A DNA stretch of 31,778 nucleotides from Prevotella sp. UBA3837. Lineage in GTDB: Bacteria > Bacteroidota > Bacteroidia > Bacteroidales > Bacteroidaceae. Every line of letters starts with the position of its first letter. The stretch's first letter is position 1. The position numbers were made by a program, and so were the translations under genes. The stretch covers positions 1-31,778 of the forward strand of contig DGHX01000161.1 of assembly GCA_002392835.1 (NCBI GenBank), given 5' to 3'. A model generated the notes under the pieces. That model was not told the DNA's origin and ran no database searches. It worked only from the letters and a program-made list of their open reading frames with translations. Below are positions 7,973 through 15,535 of this stretch, one piece after another.

Positions 7973-9493
7973 ATGGCAAAGAAAGCACTACTGATGATTC
8001 TCGACGGATGGGGAATCGGACAGCACGGACGGGGCGACGTGATTTACAACACCCCCACACCCTACCTTGACTACCTGACGGCCGTCAGCGCACACTCGCA
8101 GCTGCAGGCTTCGGGCGAAGACGTGGGCCTGCCCGACGGGCAGATGGGCAACTCGGAGGTGGGACACCTCAACATCGGCGCAGGACGCATCGTGTACCAG
8201 GACCTGGTGAAGATCAACCGCGCCTGCAAGGACGGCTCCATCGTGGAGAACCCGCAGGTGAAGCAGGCCTATACCTACGCCAAGGAGCAGGGTAAGAAGC
8301 TGCACCTGATGGGACTGTGCAGCGACGGTGGCGTGCACTCAAGCCTGGACCACCTGTTCAAGCTCATAGAGGTGGGACGCCACTACGGCCTGAAGAACCA
8401 GACCTTCGTGCACTGCTTCATGGACGGACGCGACACCGACCCGCACAGCGGCAAGGGATTCATAGAGCAGGTGCAGGCTGAATGCGAGAAGAACGACGCC
8501 GCCATAGCCAGCATCGTGGGACGCTTCTACGCCATGGACCGCGACAAGCGCTGGGAGCGCGTGAAGGAGGGCTACGACCTCATCGTCAACGGCACCGGCA
8601 AGCAGGCCACCGACATGGTGGCTGCCATGCAGGAGAGCTACGACGAGGGCGTCACCGACGAGTTCATCAAGCCCATACACAACGCCAGCGTCAACGGAAC
8701 GATAGAGGAGGGCGACGTCGTCATCTTCATCAACTTCCGCAACGACCGCGCCAAGGAGCTCACCATCGTCCTCACACAGCAGGACATGCCCGAGCAGGGC
8801 ATGAAGACCATACCCGGACTGCAGTACTACTGCATGACGCCCTACGACGCCAAGTTCCAGGGCGTGCACATCCTCTTCCCCAAGGAGAACGTGGAGGACA
8901 CGCTGGGCGAATACCTCTCGCGACAGGGAAAGAAGCAGCTGCACACAGCCGAGACGGAGAAGTACGCACACGTCACCTTCTTCTTCAACGGAGGACGCGA
9001 GCAGCCCTTCGAGGGCGAGGACCGCATACTCGTGGCCAGCCCGAAGGTGGCTACCTACGACCTGAAGCCCGAGATGAGCGCCTACGAGGTGAAGGACAAG
9101 CTGGTGGCTGCCATCGGCACACAGCAGTACGACTTCATCGTGGTGAACTTCGCCAACGGCGACATGGTGGGCCACACCGGCGTGTACAACGCCATAGCCA
9201 AGGCCGTCTGGGCCGTCGACAAATGCGTGGAGGCCGTCATAGAAGCTGCCAAGAAGAACGGCTACGAGGCCATCATCATTGCCGACCACGGCAACGCCGA
9301 CAACGCCATCAACCCCGACGGCACGCCGAACACCGCACACTCGCTGAACCCCGTGCCCTTCATCTACGTCACCGACAACAACTCGGCCACCGTGCGCGAC
9401 GGACGCCTGGCCGACGTGGCTCCCAGCATCCTGCACATCATGGGGCTGGAGCAGCCGAAGGACATGACGGGCGAATGCCTCATCACCGACTGA
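7973..9493 (+). CDS. gpmI: 2,3-bisphosphoglycerate-independent phosphoglycerate mutase
   Basis: This cytoplasmic enzyme interconverts 3- and 2-phosphoglycerate in glycolysis and gluconeogenesis using two metal ions (Mn typically) and a phosphoserine intermediate. The 506-residue length is typical. The metal-binding N-terminus MILDGWG (D11) and the phosphoserine loop GQMGNSEVGHLNIGAGR (S61) are intact. DGRDTDP, the FRNDRAKEL region, NFANGDMVGHTG and IIADHGNADN supply the remaining substrate and metal ligands. The ATG at 7973 follows a short AT-rich leader behind a -7 box. The 3' end overlaps the next gene by 19 bp in another frame. Confidence 0.97.
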   Translation: MAKKALLMILDGWGIGQHGRGDVIYNTPTPYLDYLTAVSAHSQLQASGEDVGLPDGQMGNSEVGHLNIGAGRIVYQDLVKINRACKDGSIVENPQVKQAYTYAKEQGKKLHLMGLCSDGGVHSSLDHLFKLIEVGRHYGLKNQTFVHCFMDGRDTDPHSGKGFIEQVQAECEKNDAAIASIVGRFYAMDRDKRWERVKEGYDLIVNGTGKQATDMVAAMQESYDEGVTDEFIKPIHNASVNGTIEEGDVVIFINFRNDRAKELTIVLTQQDMPEQGMKTIPGLQYYCMTPYDAKFQGVHILFPKENVEDTLGEYLSRQGKKQLHTAETEKYAHVTFFFNGGREQPFEGEDRILVASPKVATYDLKPEMSAYEVKDKLVAAIGTQQYDFIVVNFANGDMVGHTGVYNAIAKAVWAVDKCVEAVIEAAKKNGYEAIIIADHGNADNAINPDGTPNTAHSLNPVPFIYVTDNNSATVRDGRLADVAPSILHIMGLEQPKDMTGECLITD

Positions 9494-10914
9494 ACATAGC
9501 CCAGCAGGCACCTCTGCTGCCTGTGGCCGCATGCCTTGCCGTGGGCATCGTTGTTGGCACGCACCTGCCGACAGCGGTGCCCACGCTGTGGCTGATGGCA
9601 GCTGCCGTCGCGGCCACGGCACTGCTCGGCCGCTGGCCACGGGTGCAGACGGCAGGGCTGTGGCTCAGCACCGCGCTGCTGGGCATGGTCATAGCACCAC
9701 GCCAGCAACAGCGCGTGGCCGACGGCACTTGGACCGAAGCCATCGTCATCACGCCCACCGTGGAGAAGCCCCGCACCGTGATGACCGACCTGCTGCTCAC
9801 CGCCACCGGCGAGCAGCGCCGCTGCTACATCAGCAAGAACACGGCCAGCCTCAGCCTCATGCCCGGCCAGCGGCTGCAGGTGTGCTTCATCCCTGCGGCG
9901 GGCGATGCCGACAGCGCAGCCACGCCGCGCCGCTTCTTTTTTGTGCATGCCCCCCACTGGCGCCCCGACGGCGACGGCTGGCAGCAGCTCAGCTCTTGGC
10001 AGCGGCTGCGCATCAGGGCCCTGCTGCTGCGCCAGCGACTGCTGCAGCGCTACAGCCAGTTCGGCGACGACGAAGACGCACAGGCCGTGCTCGCCGCTAT
10101 GACGCTGGGCGACAAGAGTGCCCTCTCCCGACAGCTGCGAGCCACCTACAGCAGCACCGGCGCCTCACACATACTGGCACTCAGCGGACTGCACATGGGC
10201 ATCATCTACCTGCTGCTGAGCCGGCTCACCCTGGGCCGACGCCGCAGGTGGCTCACACAGGTGCTCGTGGTGCTGGCCATCTGGGCCTACGCCCTGCTCA
10301 CCGGACTGTCGCCCAGCGTGGTGCGCGCCGCCATCATGATCAGCGTCTATGCCCTCTTCAGCCTGGGCGGACGCCAGCGGGCACCCCTCGGCGTGCTCAG
10401 CTTCACCGCCATCGTCATGCTGCTCGCCGACAGCAGCGCGCTCTTCGACGTCGGCTTCCAGCTGTCGTTCATGGCCATGCTCGCCATCCTGCTCTTCATG
10501 CCGCTCTTCGACCGCTACCTGTCCTCGCCCCGCCTGTTGCGCCTCCCGCCCCTGCACTGGCTCGCCAGCCTCATGGCCCTCTCCATGGCGGCGCAGCTGG
10601 GCACGGCGCCCCTCGTGGCCTACTACTTCGGCCAGTTCTCGCCCTGGTTCCTGCTCACCAACATCATCGTGGTGCCCGCCGCCACCCTCATCCTCTACGG
10701 GGCGCTGGCCACCCTGCTCCTACCGGCCTTGGGCACCGCCCTGCTCTGGCTGACGGGCACCCTGAACACCGTGCTCGCCGCCCTCATCACCCTGCCCGGC
10801 GCCACCGTCAGCGGCCTGCACCCCTCGGCCCTGCAGGTAGTCCTCATCTACGTGCTGGTGCTCATCGTCTACACCCTACTCTACCGCCTGCAGCCCCGCA
10901 GCCGATACAGGTGA
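9475..10914 (+). CDS. ComEC/Rec2-family inner-membrane protein
   Basis: This is a polytopic membrane protein of 479 residues, related to the ComEC channel that moves single-stranded DNA into the cytoplasm during transformation. The start is taken as ATG 9475, in frame and overlapping gpmI by 19 bp; longer in-frame sequence upstream is a gpmI shadow. The N-terminal ~200 residues have two or three hydrophobic helices and a soluble section, as in DUF4131-type regions. The competence domain follows, with the hallmark motifs HILALSGLHMGIIY, GLSPSVVRAAIM and FQLSFMA. No C-terminal metallo-beta-lactamase domain is present, which is usual for this phylum. Uptake function in this organism is inferred only. 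Confidence 0.9.
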   Translation: MPHHRLNIAQQAPLLPVAACLAVGIVVGTHLPTAVPTLWLMAAAVAATALLGRWPRVQTAGLWLSTALLGMVIAPRQQQRVADGTWTEAIVITPTVEKPRTVMTDLLLTATGEQRRCYISKNTASLSLMPGQRLQVCFIPAAGDADSAATPRRFFFVHAPHWRPDGDGWQQLSSWQRLRIRALLLRQRLLQRYSQFGDDEDAQAVLAAMTLGDKSALSRQLRATYSSTGASHILALSGLHMGIIYLLLSRLTLGRRRRWLTQVLVVLAIWAYALLTGLSPSVVRAAIMISVYALFSLGGRQRAPLGVLSFTAIVMLLADSSALFDVGFQLSFMAMLAILLFMPLFDRYLSSPRLLRLPPLHWLASLMALSMAAQLGTAPLVAYYFGQFSPWFLLTNIIVVPAATLILYGALATLLLPALGTALLWLTGTLNTVLAALITLPGATVSGLHPSALQVVLIYVLVLIVYTLLYRLQPRSRYR

Positions 10915-11055
10915 ACCTTAAAAAACAGTGCGGAAAGACAAGAAAAAACTAAGATTCCGCTGATTTACTAACGAAATCTAACGGTGGCAGTTTCCGCCCG
11001 AGATAAAAAAATTAGATTTCTCGAAAAAGAGTATAGAAAAAGGCATAAACATATG
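10915..11055. other. AT-rich gap after the ComEC-like gene
   Basis: This 141-bp stretch has no gene. It contains an inverted repeat GAAATCTAA (10972-10981 region) with TTAGATTTC (~11012-11020) around a GC-richer loop, and several A-runs. It may belong to the 3' untranslated region of the gpmI-comEC transcript. Confidence 0.4.
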
Positions 11056-11484
11056 TTCGCGCGCGCACGCGCGATAACGCGCGCGCGATGACATACACGC
11101 TACACTCCCTACACCTGACAGAAGTGATGGGTGATGGGTGATGAGTTGGCAAAACAAGTTGTTTTACTGAAAAAGCGGGCCGCTTTTTTTCACGAGCGGC
11201 CCGCTTTTTTTCATGAGCGGGCCGCTCGTGAAAAAATGCGGGCTCCGCAGAAACGTCCCAGGGCCTGGGACGTTTCTGCGGAGCCTCCATTTTTCTTTGC
11301 AACACTTTTCTGTATGTCTCATTCGCGATGAGACATGCATTTCATACACCTCTCATTATCAGAACAATGCGACGTATAACACTACGCTCGGTATTCAAAA
11401 AAACGAGGTGTTGTTCAAAATGTCGGTGTAGGGAGTGCTGCGTGCTTATCCTCGCGCGCGCGTTATCGCGCGCATGCGCGCGAA
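11056..11484. repeat. Intergenic inverted-repeat element A
   Basis: Arms at 11056-11120 and 11421-11484 are inverted copies, about 85% identical by hand alignment. Each arm has an alternating CG tract around GATAACGCGCGCGCGA and a CACTCCCTACACC motif. The interior has palindromes at 11170-11285 and a further hairpin (ATGTCTCAT 11314-11322 with ATGAGACAT 11328-11336). The element fills the gap between the convergent comEC-like and fabG genes. No credible ORF or transposase is inside and no clear target-site duplication is visible. It resembles a MITE or another structured repeat, and shares its core with element B near 30170. Confidence 0.75.
11170..11285. terminator. Palindrome array inside element A
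   Basis: Palindromes follow one another: AAAAAGCGG-G-CCGCTTTTT (11170-11188), a perfect 21-bp stem (11185-11205 with 11216-11236), and a perfect 22+1+22-bp palindrome (11241-11285) centred on GTCCCAGGGCCTGGGAC. Exact GCGGGCCGC-type 9-mers start at 11175, 11196 and 11217, 21 bp apart. T-runs follow the stems in both directions, so it probably terminates transcription from both the comEC-like and fabG genes. Confidence 0.7.
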
Positions 11485-11517
11485 GGCACCGGGGTCGCCA
11501 GGCTATGCAGCACCAGG

Positions 11518-12255
11518 CTACATGTTCATGCCGCCGTCGACCTGTATGACCTGTCCGTTGATGTAGCTCGACATGTCGCTGGCCAGGAACGTGGCGCAGT
11601 TGGCGATGTCTTCGACGGTGCCACCGCGGCGCAGGGGAATCTTCTGACACCACTCGCGGCGCACCTCCTCGCTGAGGGCCTGCGTCATGGCGGTGTCGAT
11701 GAATCCGGGGGCGATGGCGTTGGCACGTATGCCCTTCGGGCCCATCTCGGCGCCGATGCTCTTGGCCAGGGCAATGAGTCCGGCCTTCGAGGCGGCATAG
11801 TTGGCCTGTCCGGCATTGCCGTGCACACCCACGACGCTGGCCATGTTGATGATGCTGCCGCCGCGCTGACGCATCATGACGGGCACGCAGGCATGGATGA
11901 AGTTGAAGGCCGACTTCAGGTTGACGCTGATGACGGCGTCCCACTGCTGCTCGGTCATGCGCAGCATCAGTCCGTCCTTGGTAATGCCGGCGTTGTTCAC
12001 CAGGATGTCGATGGAGCCGAACTCCTCCTTCACCTGCTTCACCACCTCTTCCGTCTGCTGGAAGTCGGCGGCATTCGAGGCGTAGCTCTTAGCCTTCACG
12101 CCCTTGGCGGCAATCTCCTGCTCGGTCTCTTCGTTAACGGCGAGGTCGGTGAACGCCACGTTGCATCCCTCCTCGGCAAACTTCAGCGCGATAGCCTTTC
12201 CGATACCGCGTGCTGCACCCGTGATGAGCGCAGTCTTTCCTTGTAATAATCCCAT
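11518..12255 (-). CDS. fabG: 3-oxoacyl-[acyl-carrier-protein] reductase
   Basis: FabG reduces 3-oxoacyl-ACP to 3-hydroxyacyl-ACP with NADPH in type II fatty-acid synthesis. The protein is 245 residues, typical of a classical short-chain dehydrogenase. It shows the cofactor motif TGAARGIG (12-19), the NNAG motif (~87-90) and the catalytic S140, Y153 and K157 (YAASK), and ends with the usual INGQVIQVDGGMNM. ATG 12255 precedes GLLQGKTALITGA; a longer in-frame extension has no homology-like content. It lies 80 bp behind the TetR gene on the same strand, so the two probably form an operon and the regulator may tune fatty-acid supply. Confidence 0.94.
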   Translation of the reverse strand: MGLLQGKTALITGAARGIGKAIALKFAEEGCNVAFTDLAVNEETEQEIAAKGVKAKSYASNAADFQQTEEVVKQVKEEFGSIDILVNNAGITKDGLMLRMTEQQWDAVISVNLKSAFNFIHACVPVMMRQRGGSIINMASVVGVHGNAGQANYAASKAGLIALAKSIGAEMGPKGIRANAIAPGFIDTAMTQALSEEVRREWCQKIPLRRGGTVEDIANCATFLASDMSSYINGQVIQVDGGMNM

Positions 12256-12335
12256 TTTCTTTCTGTTATAATATATCAGTTTAATATTGGTTCGCAATGA
12301 CGAAGACTTAAAGTCTGAAGACTAAAGTCTCAGCA

Positions 12336-12926
12336 CTACAGCTTATGTTTCCCCAGCGCGCCGTAGACGAACTTGGCCACCTGCGGCTTTGTGTCCTCCT
12401 CGCGCATGCCGTGGGCTATGCGTCCGTAGATGTATGGCACCTCGAGGCCCTTGATGCAGTAGTGGGTGATGTCGGCCACCAGGTTCACGTTCTCTATGTC
12501 GAACTCTCCGTCCTCCTTTCCCTCGGCAAAGACCTTTCGGAAGAGCTCCACCTCGGCCAGGTCGAAGTGCTTGCGCACCTTCTCCACCATCCAGATGTTG
12601 CGGAAGAACTCGGCGCGCAGGTTACCGTTGCGCACCACCGTCTCGCGTATCATGCTCAGGTGTGTGTATATGAGCTCTATGACCTTCTCCTGGGGGCTGA
12701 TTTTCCGGGCTGCCACCTCGTCGAGCTTGTCGCTAAGGCGTTCCAGCTCGGTCTCGATGACGGCGTAGTAGATGTCGTCCTTCGACTTGAAGTAGGTGTA
12801 CAGCGTGCGCCGCCCCTTGCCTGAGGCCTGGGCAATGTCGTTCATCGTGGTGTTCTCTAACCCGTTCTTGGCAAAGAGCTGCCGTGCCACGTCAACGAGC
12901 AGCTGCCGGGTCTTCGATATTGACAT
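12336..12926 (-). CDS. TetR/AcrR-family transcriptional regulator
   Basis: The protein has 196 residues from ATG 12926 (MSISKTRQLLVDVARQLFAK). Residues ~5-60 form the TetR DNA-binding domain, with the helix-turn-helix NTTMNDIAQASGKGRRTLY followed by the conserved YFKSKDDIYYAV. The rest is all-helical and variable, as expected for a ligand-binding and dimerisation domain; the ligand is unknown. The fabG gene follows on the same strand, and TetR-type proteins often control neighbouring lipid genes. An inverted repeat overlapping its promoter is a candidate auto-regulatory operator. The stretch upstream of 12926 that stays in frame lies in the leader. Confidence 0.9.
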   Translation of the reverse strand: MSISKTRQLLVDVARQLFAKNGLENTTMNDIAQASGKGRRTLYTYFKSKDDIYYAVIETELERLSDKLDEVAARKISPQEKVIELIYTHLSMIRETVVRNGNLRAEFFRNIWMVEKVRKHFDLAEVELFRKVFAEGKEDGEFDIENVNLVADITHYCIKGLEVPYIYGRIAHGMREEDTKPQVAKFVYGALGKHKL

Positions 12927-13001
12927 CTTGGGTGATTTACGATTTACGGATTTACTATTCTGTTTTTGCTTTCTCTCTCTGTTCTTGTGCGGGCAACCTT
13001 C

Positions 13002-13032
13002 TTGCACACTGCATGTATCGTGTGCAAAATTA
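13002..13032 (-). promoter_or_regulatory. Promoter and candidate operator of the TetR gene
   Basis: TAATTTTG on the minus strand (13032-13025) fits the -7 box, with CTTG 20 bp further upstream (13056-13053). A perfect inverted repeat, TTGCACAC (13002-13009) and GTGTGCAA (13020-13027) with a 10-bp spacer, overlaps the -7 box. This is the position expected for an auto-repressed TetR operator. Confidence 0.55.
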
Positions 13033-13102
13033 GCGTTTTTCTTTCAAACGGCCAAGCGTTTAGGGCAAAAAAATGCTGAAAGTGAAAAAAGATACAATAA
13101 AA

Positions 13103-13134
13103 TTTGCATATCTCAGAAAAAAGCAGTACCTTTG
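13103..13134 (+). promoter_or_regulatory. Promoter of the initiator tRNA gene
   Basis: TTTG (13103-13106), a 20-bp spacer and TACCTTTG (13127-13134) match the Bacteroidota primary promoter. The tRNA begins 22 bp downstream of the -7 box. Confidence 0.8.
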
Positions 13135-13156
13135 CACCCGCTTAGAAGAAAATGAT

Positions 13157-13229
13157 CGCGGAGTGGAGCAGTTGGTAGCTCGCCAGGCTCATAACCTGGA
13201 GGTCGCATGTTCGAGTCCTGCCTCCGCAA
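13157..13229 (+). tRNA. Initiator tRNA-fMet (CAU)
   Basis: The cloverleaf folds with a 7-bp acceptor stem that starts with a C1 x A72 mismatch, the hallmark of bacterial initiator tRNA. The D-stem has the initiator-type A11-U24 pair. The anticodon CAT is at 13190-13192 in loop CTCATAA, on the stem CCAGG/CCTGG. The T-arm carries GTTCGAGTC. The sequence after A73 is CAA, so CCA is not encoded and must be added enzymatically. The third G-C pair of the anticodon stem is replaced by A29-U41. Confidence 0.95.
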
Positions 13230-13236
13230 CAAGAGA

Positions 13237-13274
13237 AGCCGCAAGTGCCCTGTACAAAGGACTTGCGGCTTTTT
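13237..13274 (+). terminator. Intrinsic terminator after tRNA-fMet
   Basis: AGCCGCAAGT (13237-13246) pairs with ACTTGCGGCT (13261-13270) and is followed by a T-run, seven bases after the mature tRNA end. Confidence 0.85.
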
Positions 13275-13347
13275 CGGGCCAACAGCTCGGACACAATTCG
13301 GACAAACATGCTCGACCGTTTCAGACCAGGCAGGGAGCGTGACAAAA

Positions 13348-13683
13348 CTACCGCCCAGGTTTCTTCTTTCCTGTGATGGCCCATGCACGAAACGTGTCGG
13401 CCACTTTCTGCGTCAGTTCTTCCTGGCTGTCAGCTTCGATGTCGAGCTTTGCCTTCTTCCGCTTGTTCTCTATATGGGCTGTGTACCTGCCGTCCTGCAT
13501 GTAGGCGAAGCTTACTTCATCGCCTTCCGACACGGGGGGCACGACAAGCTCTATGAATGGTGATGCTGCAACCACCTTCCCTCTGCTCGCGGTGGATTGG
13601 CATGTTCGGCTGATTGCTTCCCATGCCAGCCAGCCAACCATTCCGAGGCCGTAGAGTGTCAATATGCCTGTTATGATGCCCAT
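13348..13683 (-). CDS. Small membrane-anchored protein, unknown function
   Basis: The gene encodes 111 residues from ATG 13683 (MGIITGILTLYGLGMVGWLAWEAI). One N-terminal membrane helix (~2-24) is followed by a soluble part with a strand-rich middle (FIELVVPPVSEGDEVSFAY), a lysine-rich segment and a basic end (ITGKKKPGR). An in-frame ATG at 13758 would add 25 residues but runs through a terminator-like hairpin, so the shorter form is preferred. No family is recognised. Its 3' end approaches the tRNA terminator on the opposite strand. Whether it shares a transcript with the GH5 gene 250 bp upstream is doubtful because of that hairpin. Confidence 0.6.
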   Translation of the reverse strand: MGIITGILTLYGLGMVGWLAWEAISRTCQSTASRGKVVAASPFIELVVPPVSEGDEVSFAYMQDGRYTAHIENKRKKAKLDIEADSQEELTQKVADTFRAWAITGKKKPGR

Positions 13684-13708
13684 ATCATTAATTGTACTTT
13701 TTTTTGAA

Positions 13709-13740
13709 AAATCCCCCGATGCTCCCGCACAGGGGGATTT
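13709..13740 (-). terminator. Probable terminator downstream of the GH5 gene
   Basis: On the minus strand AAATCCCCC (13740-13732) pairs with GGGGGATTT (13717-13709), followed by a short T-rich stretch. It lies about 190 bp after the GH5 stop, just before the small membrane protein gene. It could end the GH26-GH5 transcript or attenuate the next gene. Confidence 0.6.
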
Positions 13741-13930
13741 GAGTTCTTTTACATTCAAAATGATTTATATATACGACACGACAGGCTTTTCTATCAGAAG
13801 CCCGGAGCCTAAATCATTTGCCAATTTATTGAGTCCGGCCCTTATCTTATCGATTTGTGGCTGCTTGGGCTCACGCAGAGGGATTGAAGTTCACGATCCT
13901 CACCCGTGCCAGTTGCAGCCGCTTTGGCTG

Positions 13931-15511
13931 CTACTGCGGTGCCTGCTGGTAGATGGTCTCCAGGGTGTAGGAGGCATCGTCGCTGGTGGCGGCGTTGACC
14001 ATGGTCTGCACCAGCTGGGCCGAGGCATTGAGGAAGGTGCCGTCGCTGTGGTTGAAGTATCCATGGTGCTCGTTGCCGCCGCCCGTGGCGTTGTTGTCCC
14101 AGATGCAGAGGGGCATGCCGTAGGTGTGGGCAGCACGGCAGACGTACTCCAGGTAGTAGCGGCGGAACAGGTTGGAGCGGTTGTTGGTGTGCTGCACGCA
14201 GCCATACTCGCCTATGTAGACGGGTATGCCCTTGGCAATGAACTTCTGCTGCAGCCGTTTGAACACGTCGACGACATGGGCCTCGTTGCTGCCCGTGTCG
14301 GCCTTGCCTGCGGCAGCGGTGTGTCCCCACTCGCTGTAGCCACCCTTCTTGTAGGTAGAGTTGTCGTCATCCTTATAAGGCGAGAGGGTGTAGTTGCTGG
14401 GGTCGTAGAAGTGGACGCTGACCATGAGTCGCTGGGCGGCGTCGGTGGGCAGCTGGAACTGGTCGATGAGCACGAAGGAGGGGCTGGCAGCATAGCCCGG
14501 CACGCCAATCCAGCGCGTGGCGTTGTTGCCGCCCGTGGCGCGTATGGCGTCGACGGCCGTCTGGTTCCACTCGTTCAGCGTGCGGTACTGCTTGCCACCG
14601 TCGGTGCGGTTGTCGCCCCAGCCCCAGCCGCCGTCCTGAATCTCGTTGAAAGTCTCGAAGAACAGGAAGTCGCCCATGGACTTGAAGGTCTCGGCTATCT
14701 GCGTCCACGTCTTAGTGATGCGGTCCTTGATGGCCGTGTTGGTGGCGCTGTTGGTGGCAGCGGTCTTGATGTCGAGCCAGTACTCGTCGTGGTGCATGTT
14801 CAGTATGACGTTCAGCCCGGCCTGTCCGGCCCACTCCACGTTCTGGCGCACCTCGGCCATGTAGGCCGGCTCAATGGTATAGGCATCGCCGCTCTGGTAG
14901 TTGCCCCAGGTGACGCCGATGCGCACGGTGCTGGCACCGGCCTTCTTCAGGTTGGCATATAGCTGCTGCGTGGGCGTGGCGTTGTCCCAGTAGCCCCACT
15001 GCGGGTGCTTGCCGTCCTCGCCGCTGCTGGTGTCGAAGTGGTTGCCCAGGTTCCACCCCCATCCCAGGCGCTTGGGCAGTGCCTCAGGACTGTTGTCTAC
15101 GGGCTGCGATGCGCTCCGGGTGGTGAAGGTGAGGGCGAAGGCGGGTGCCTTGACCTTGGCGTCGAGCGTTGAGATGATGGCGCCCTCGGTCACGCGGACG
15201 GTATAGCTGGCGCCGGGCTGTAGCTGCAGCGGTATGCTGACGTCCAATCCATTACTCTGAGCCGTCACGGCACTGCCGTTGAGGGTGATGCCGCCGGCAT
15301 CGGCTATGCGCACGGAGGTGCTGTAGGTCAGCGTGAGCGCGGTGGTCAGCGTGGCGTCGACCTCGGCCCCCTCAGCGATGCTCTGCTGGCGCAGCACCAA
15401 GCTGACGGGAGAGATGGTCTCTTCGGGGTCGTCGTCGCCACAGGCGGTGAACAGGGTCGCGATGCCCGCCACCATCAGGGTCAGGGCAAACAATGATCTT
15501 AGGGTTTTCAT
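13931..15511 (-). CDS. Glycoside hydrolase family 5 lipoprotein (subfamily 4-like endo-beta-glycanase)
   Basis: The protein has 526 residues. The signal peptide ends in a lipobox with C24 (LFTAC) followed by the acidic GDDDPEE, the export signal typical of surface lipoproteins in this phylum. Residues ~33-132 form an Ig-like strand-rich module. The GH5 barrel follows (~145-520): RLGWGWNLGN, R197 in TVRIGV, MHHDEYW (H240/H241), acid/base E290 in FFETFNE, SVHFYDP (H367), nucleophile E435 in VYIGEYG and the aromatic W471. The pattern is closest to GH5 subfamily 4 (beta-glucanase, xyloglucanase or mannanase). Beside a GH26 gene, a mannan or glucomannan substrate is likely. It starts 24 bp after the GH26 stop, in one operon. 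Confidence 0.92.
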   Translation of the reverse strand: MKTLRSLFALTLMVAGIATLFTACGDDDPEETISPVSLVLRQQSIAEGAEVDATLTTALTLTYSTSVRIADAGGITLNGSAVTAQSNGLDVSIPLQLQPGASYTVRVTEGAIISTLDAKVKAPAFALTFTTRSASQPVDNSPEALPKRLGWGWNLGNHFDTSSGEDGKHPQWGYWDNATPTQQLYANLKKAGASTVRIGVTWGNYQSGDAYTIEPAYMAEVRQNVEWAGQAGLNVILNMHHDEYWLDIKTAATNSATNTAIKDRITKTWTQIAETFKSMGDFLFFETFNEIQDGGWGWGDNRTDGGKQYRTLNEWNQTAVDAIRATGGNNATRWIGVPGYAASPSFVLIDQFQLPTDAAQRLMVSVHFYDPSNYTLSPYKDDDNSTYKKGGYSEWGHTAAAGKADTGSNEAHVVDVFKRLQQKFIAKGIPVYIGEYGCVQHTNNRSNLFRRYYLEYVCRAAHTYGMPLCIWDNNATGGGNEHHGYFNHSDGTFLNASAQLVQTMVNAATSDDASYTLETIYQQAPQ

Positions 15512-15535
15512 ATTACGTTTTTTGTTATGGTTCGT

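Noticed and set aside
8339..9640. 433-codon open frame opposite gpmI
   Set aside because: Antisense to a fully conserved enzyme gene; His/Val-rich composition is typical of a shadow frame.
11131..11431. Short ORFs inside element A
   Set aside because: They read through palindromes on both strands and give near-identical peptides from inverted arms; no independent coding evidence.
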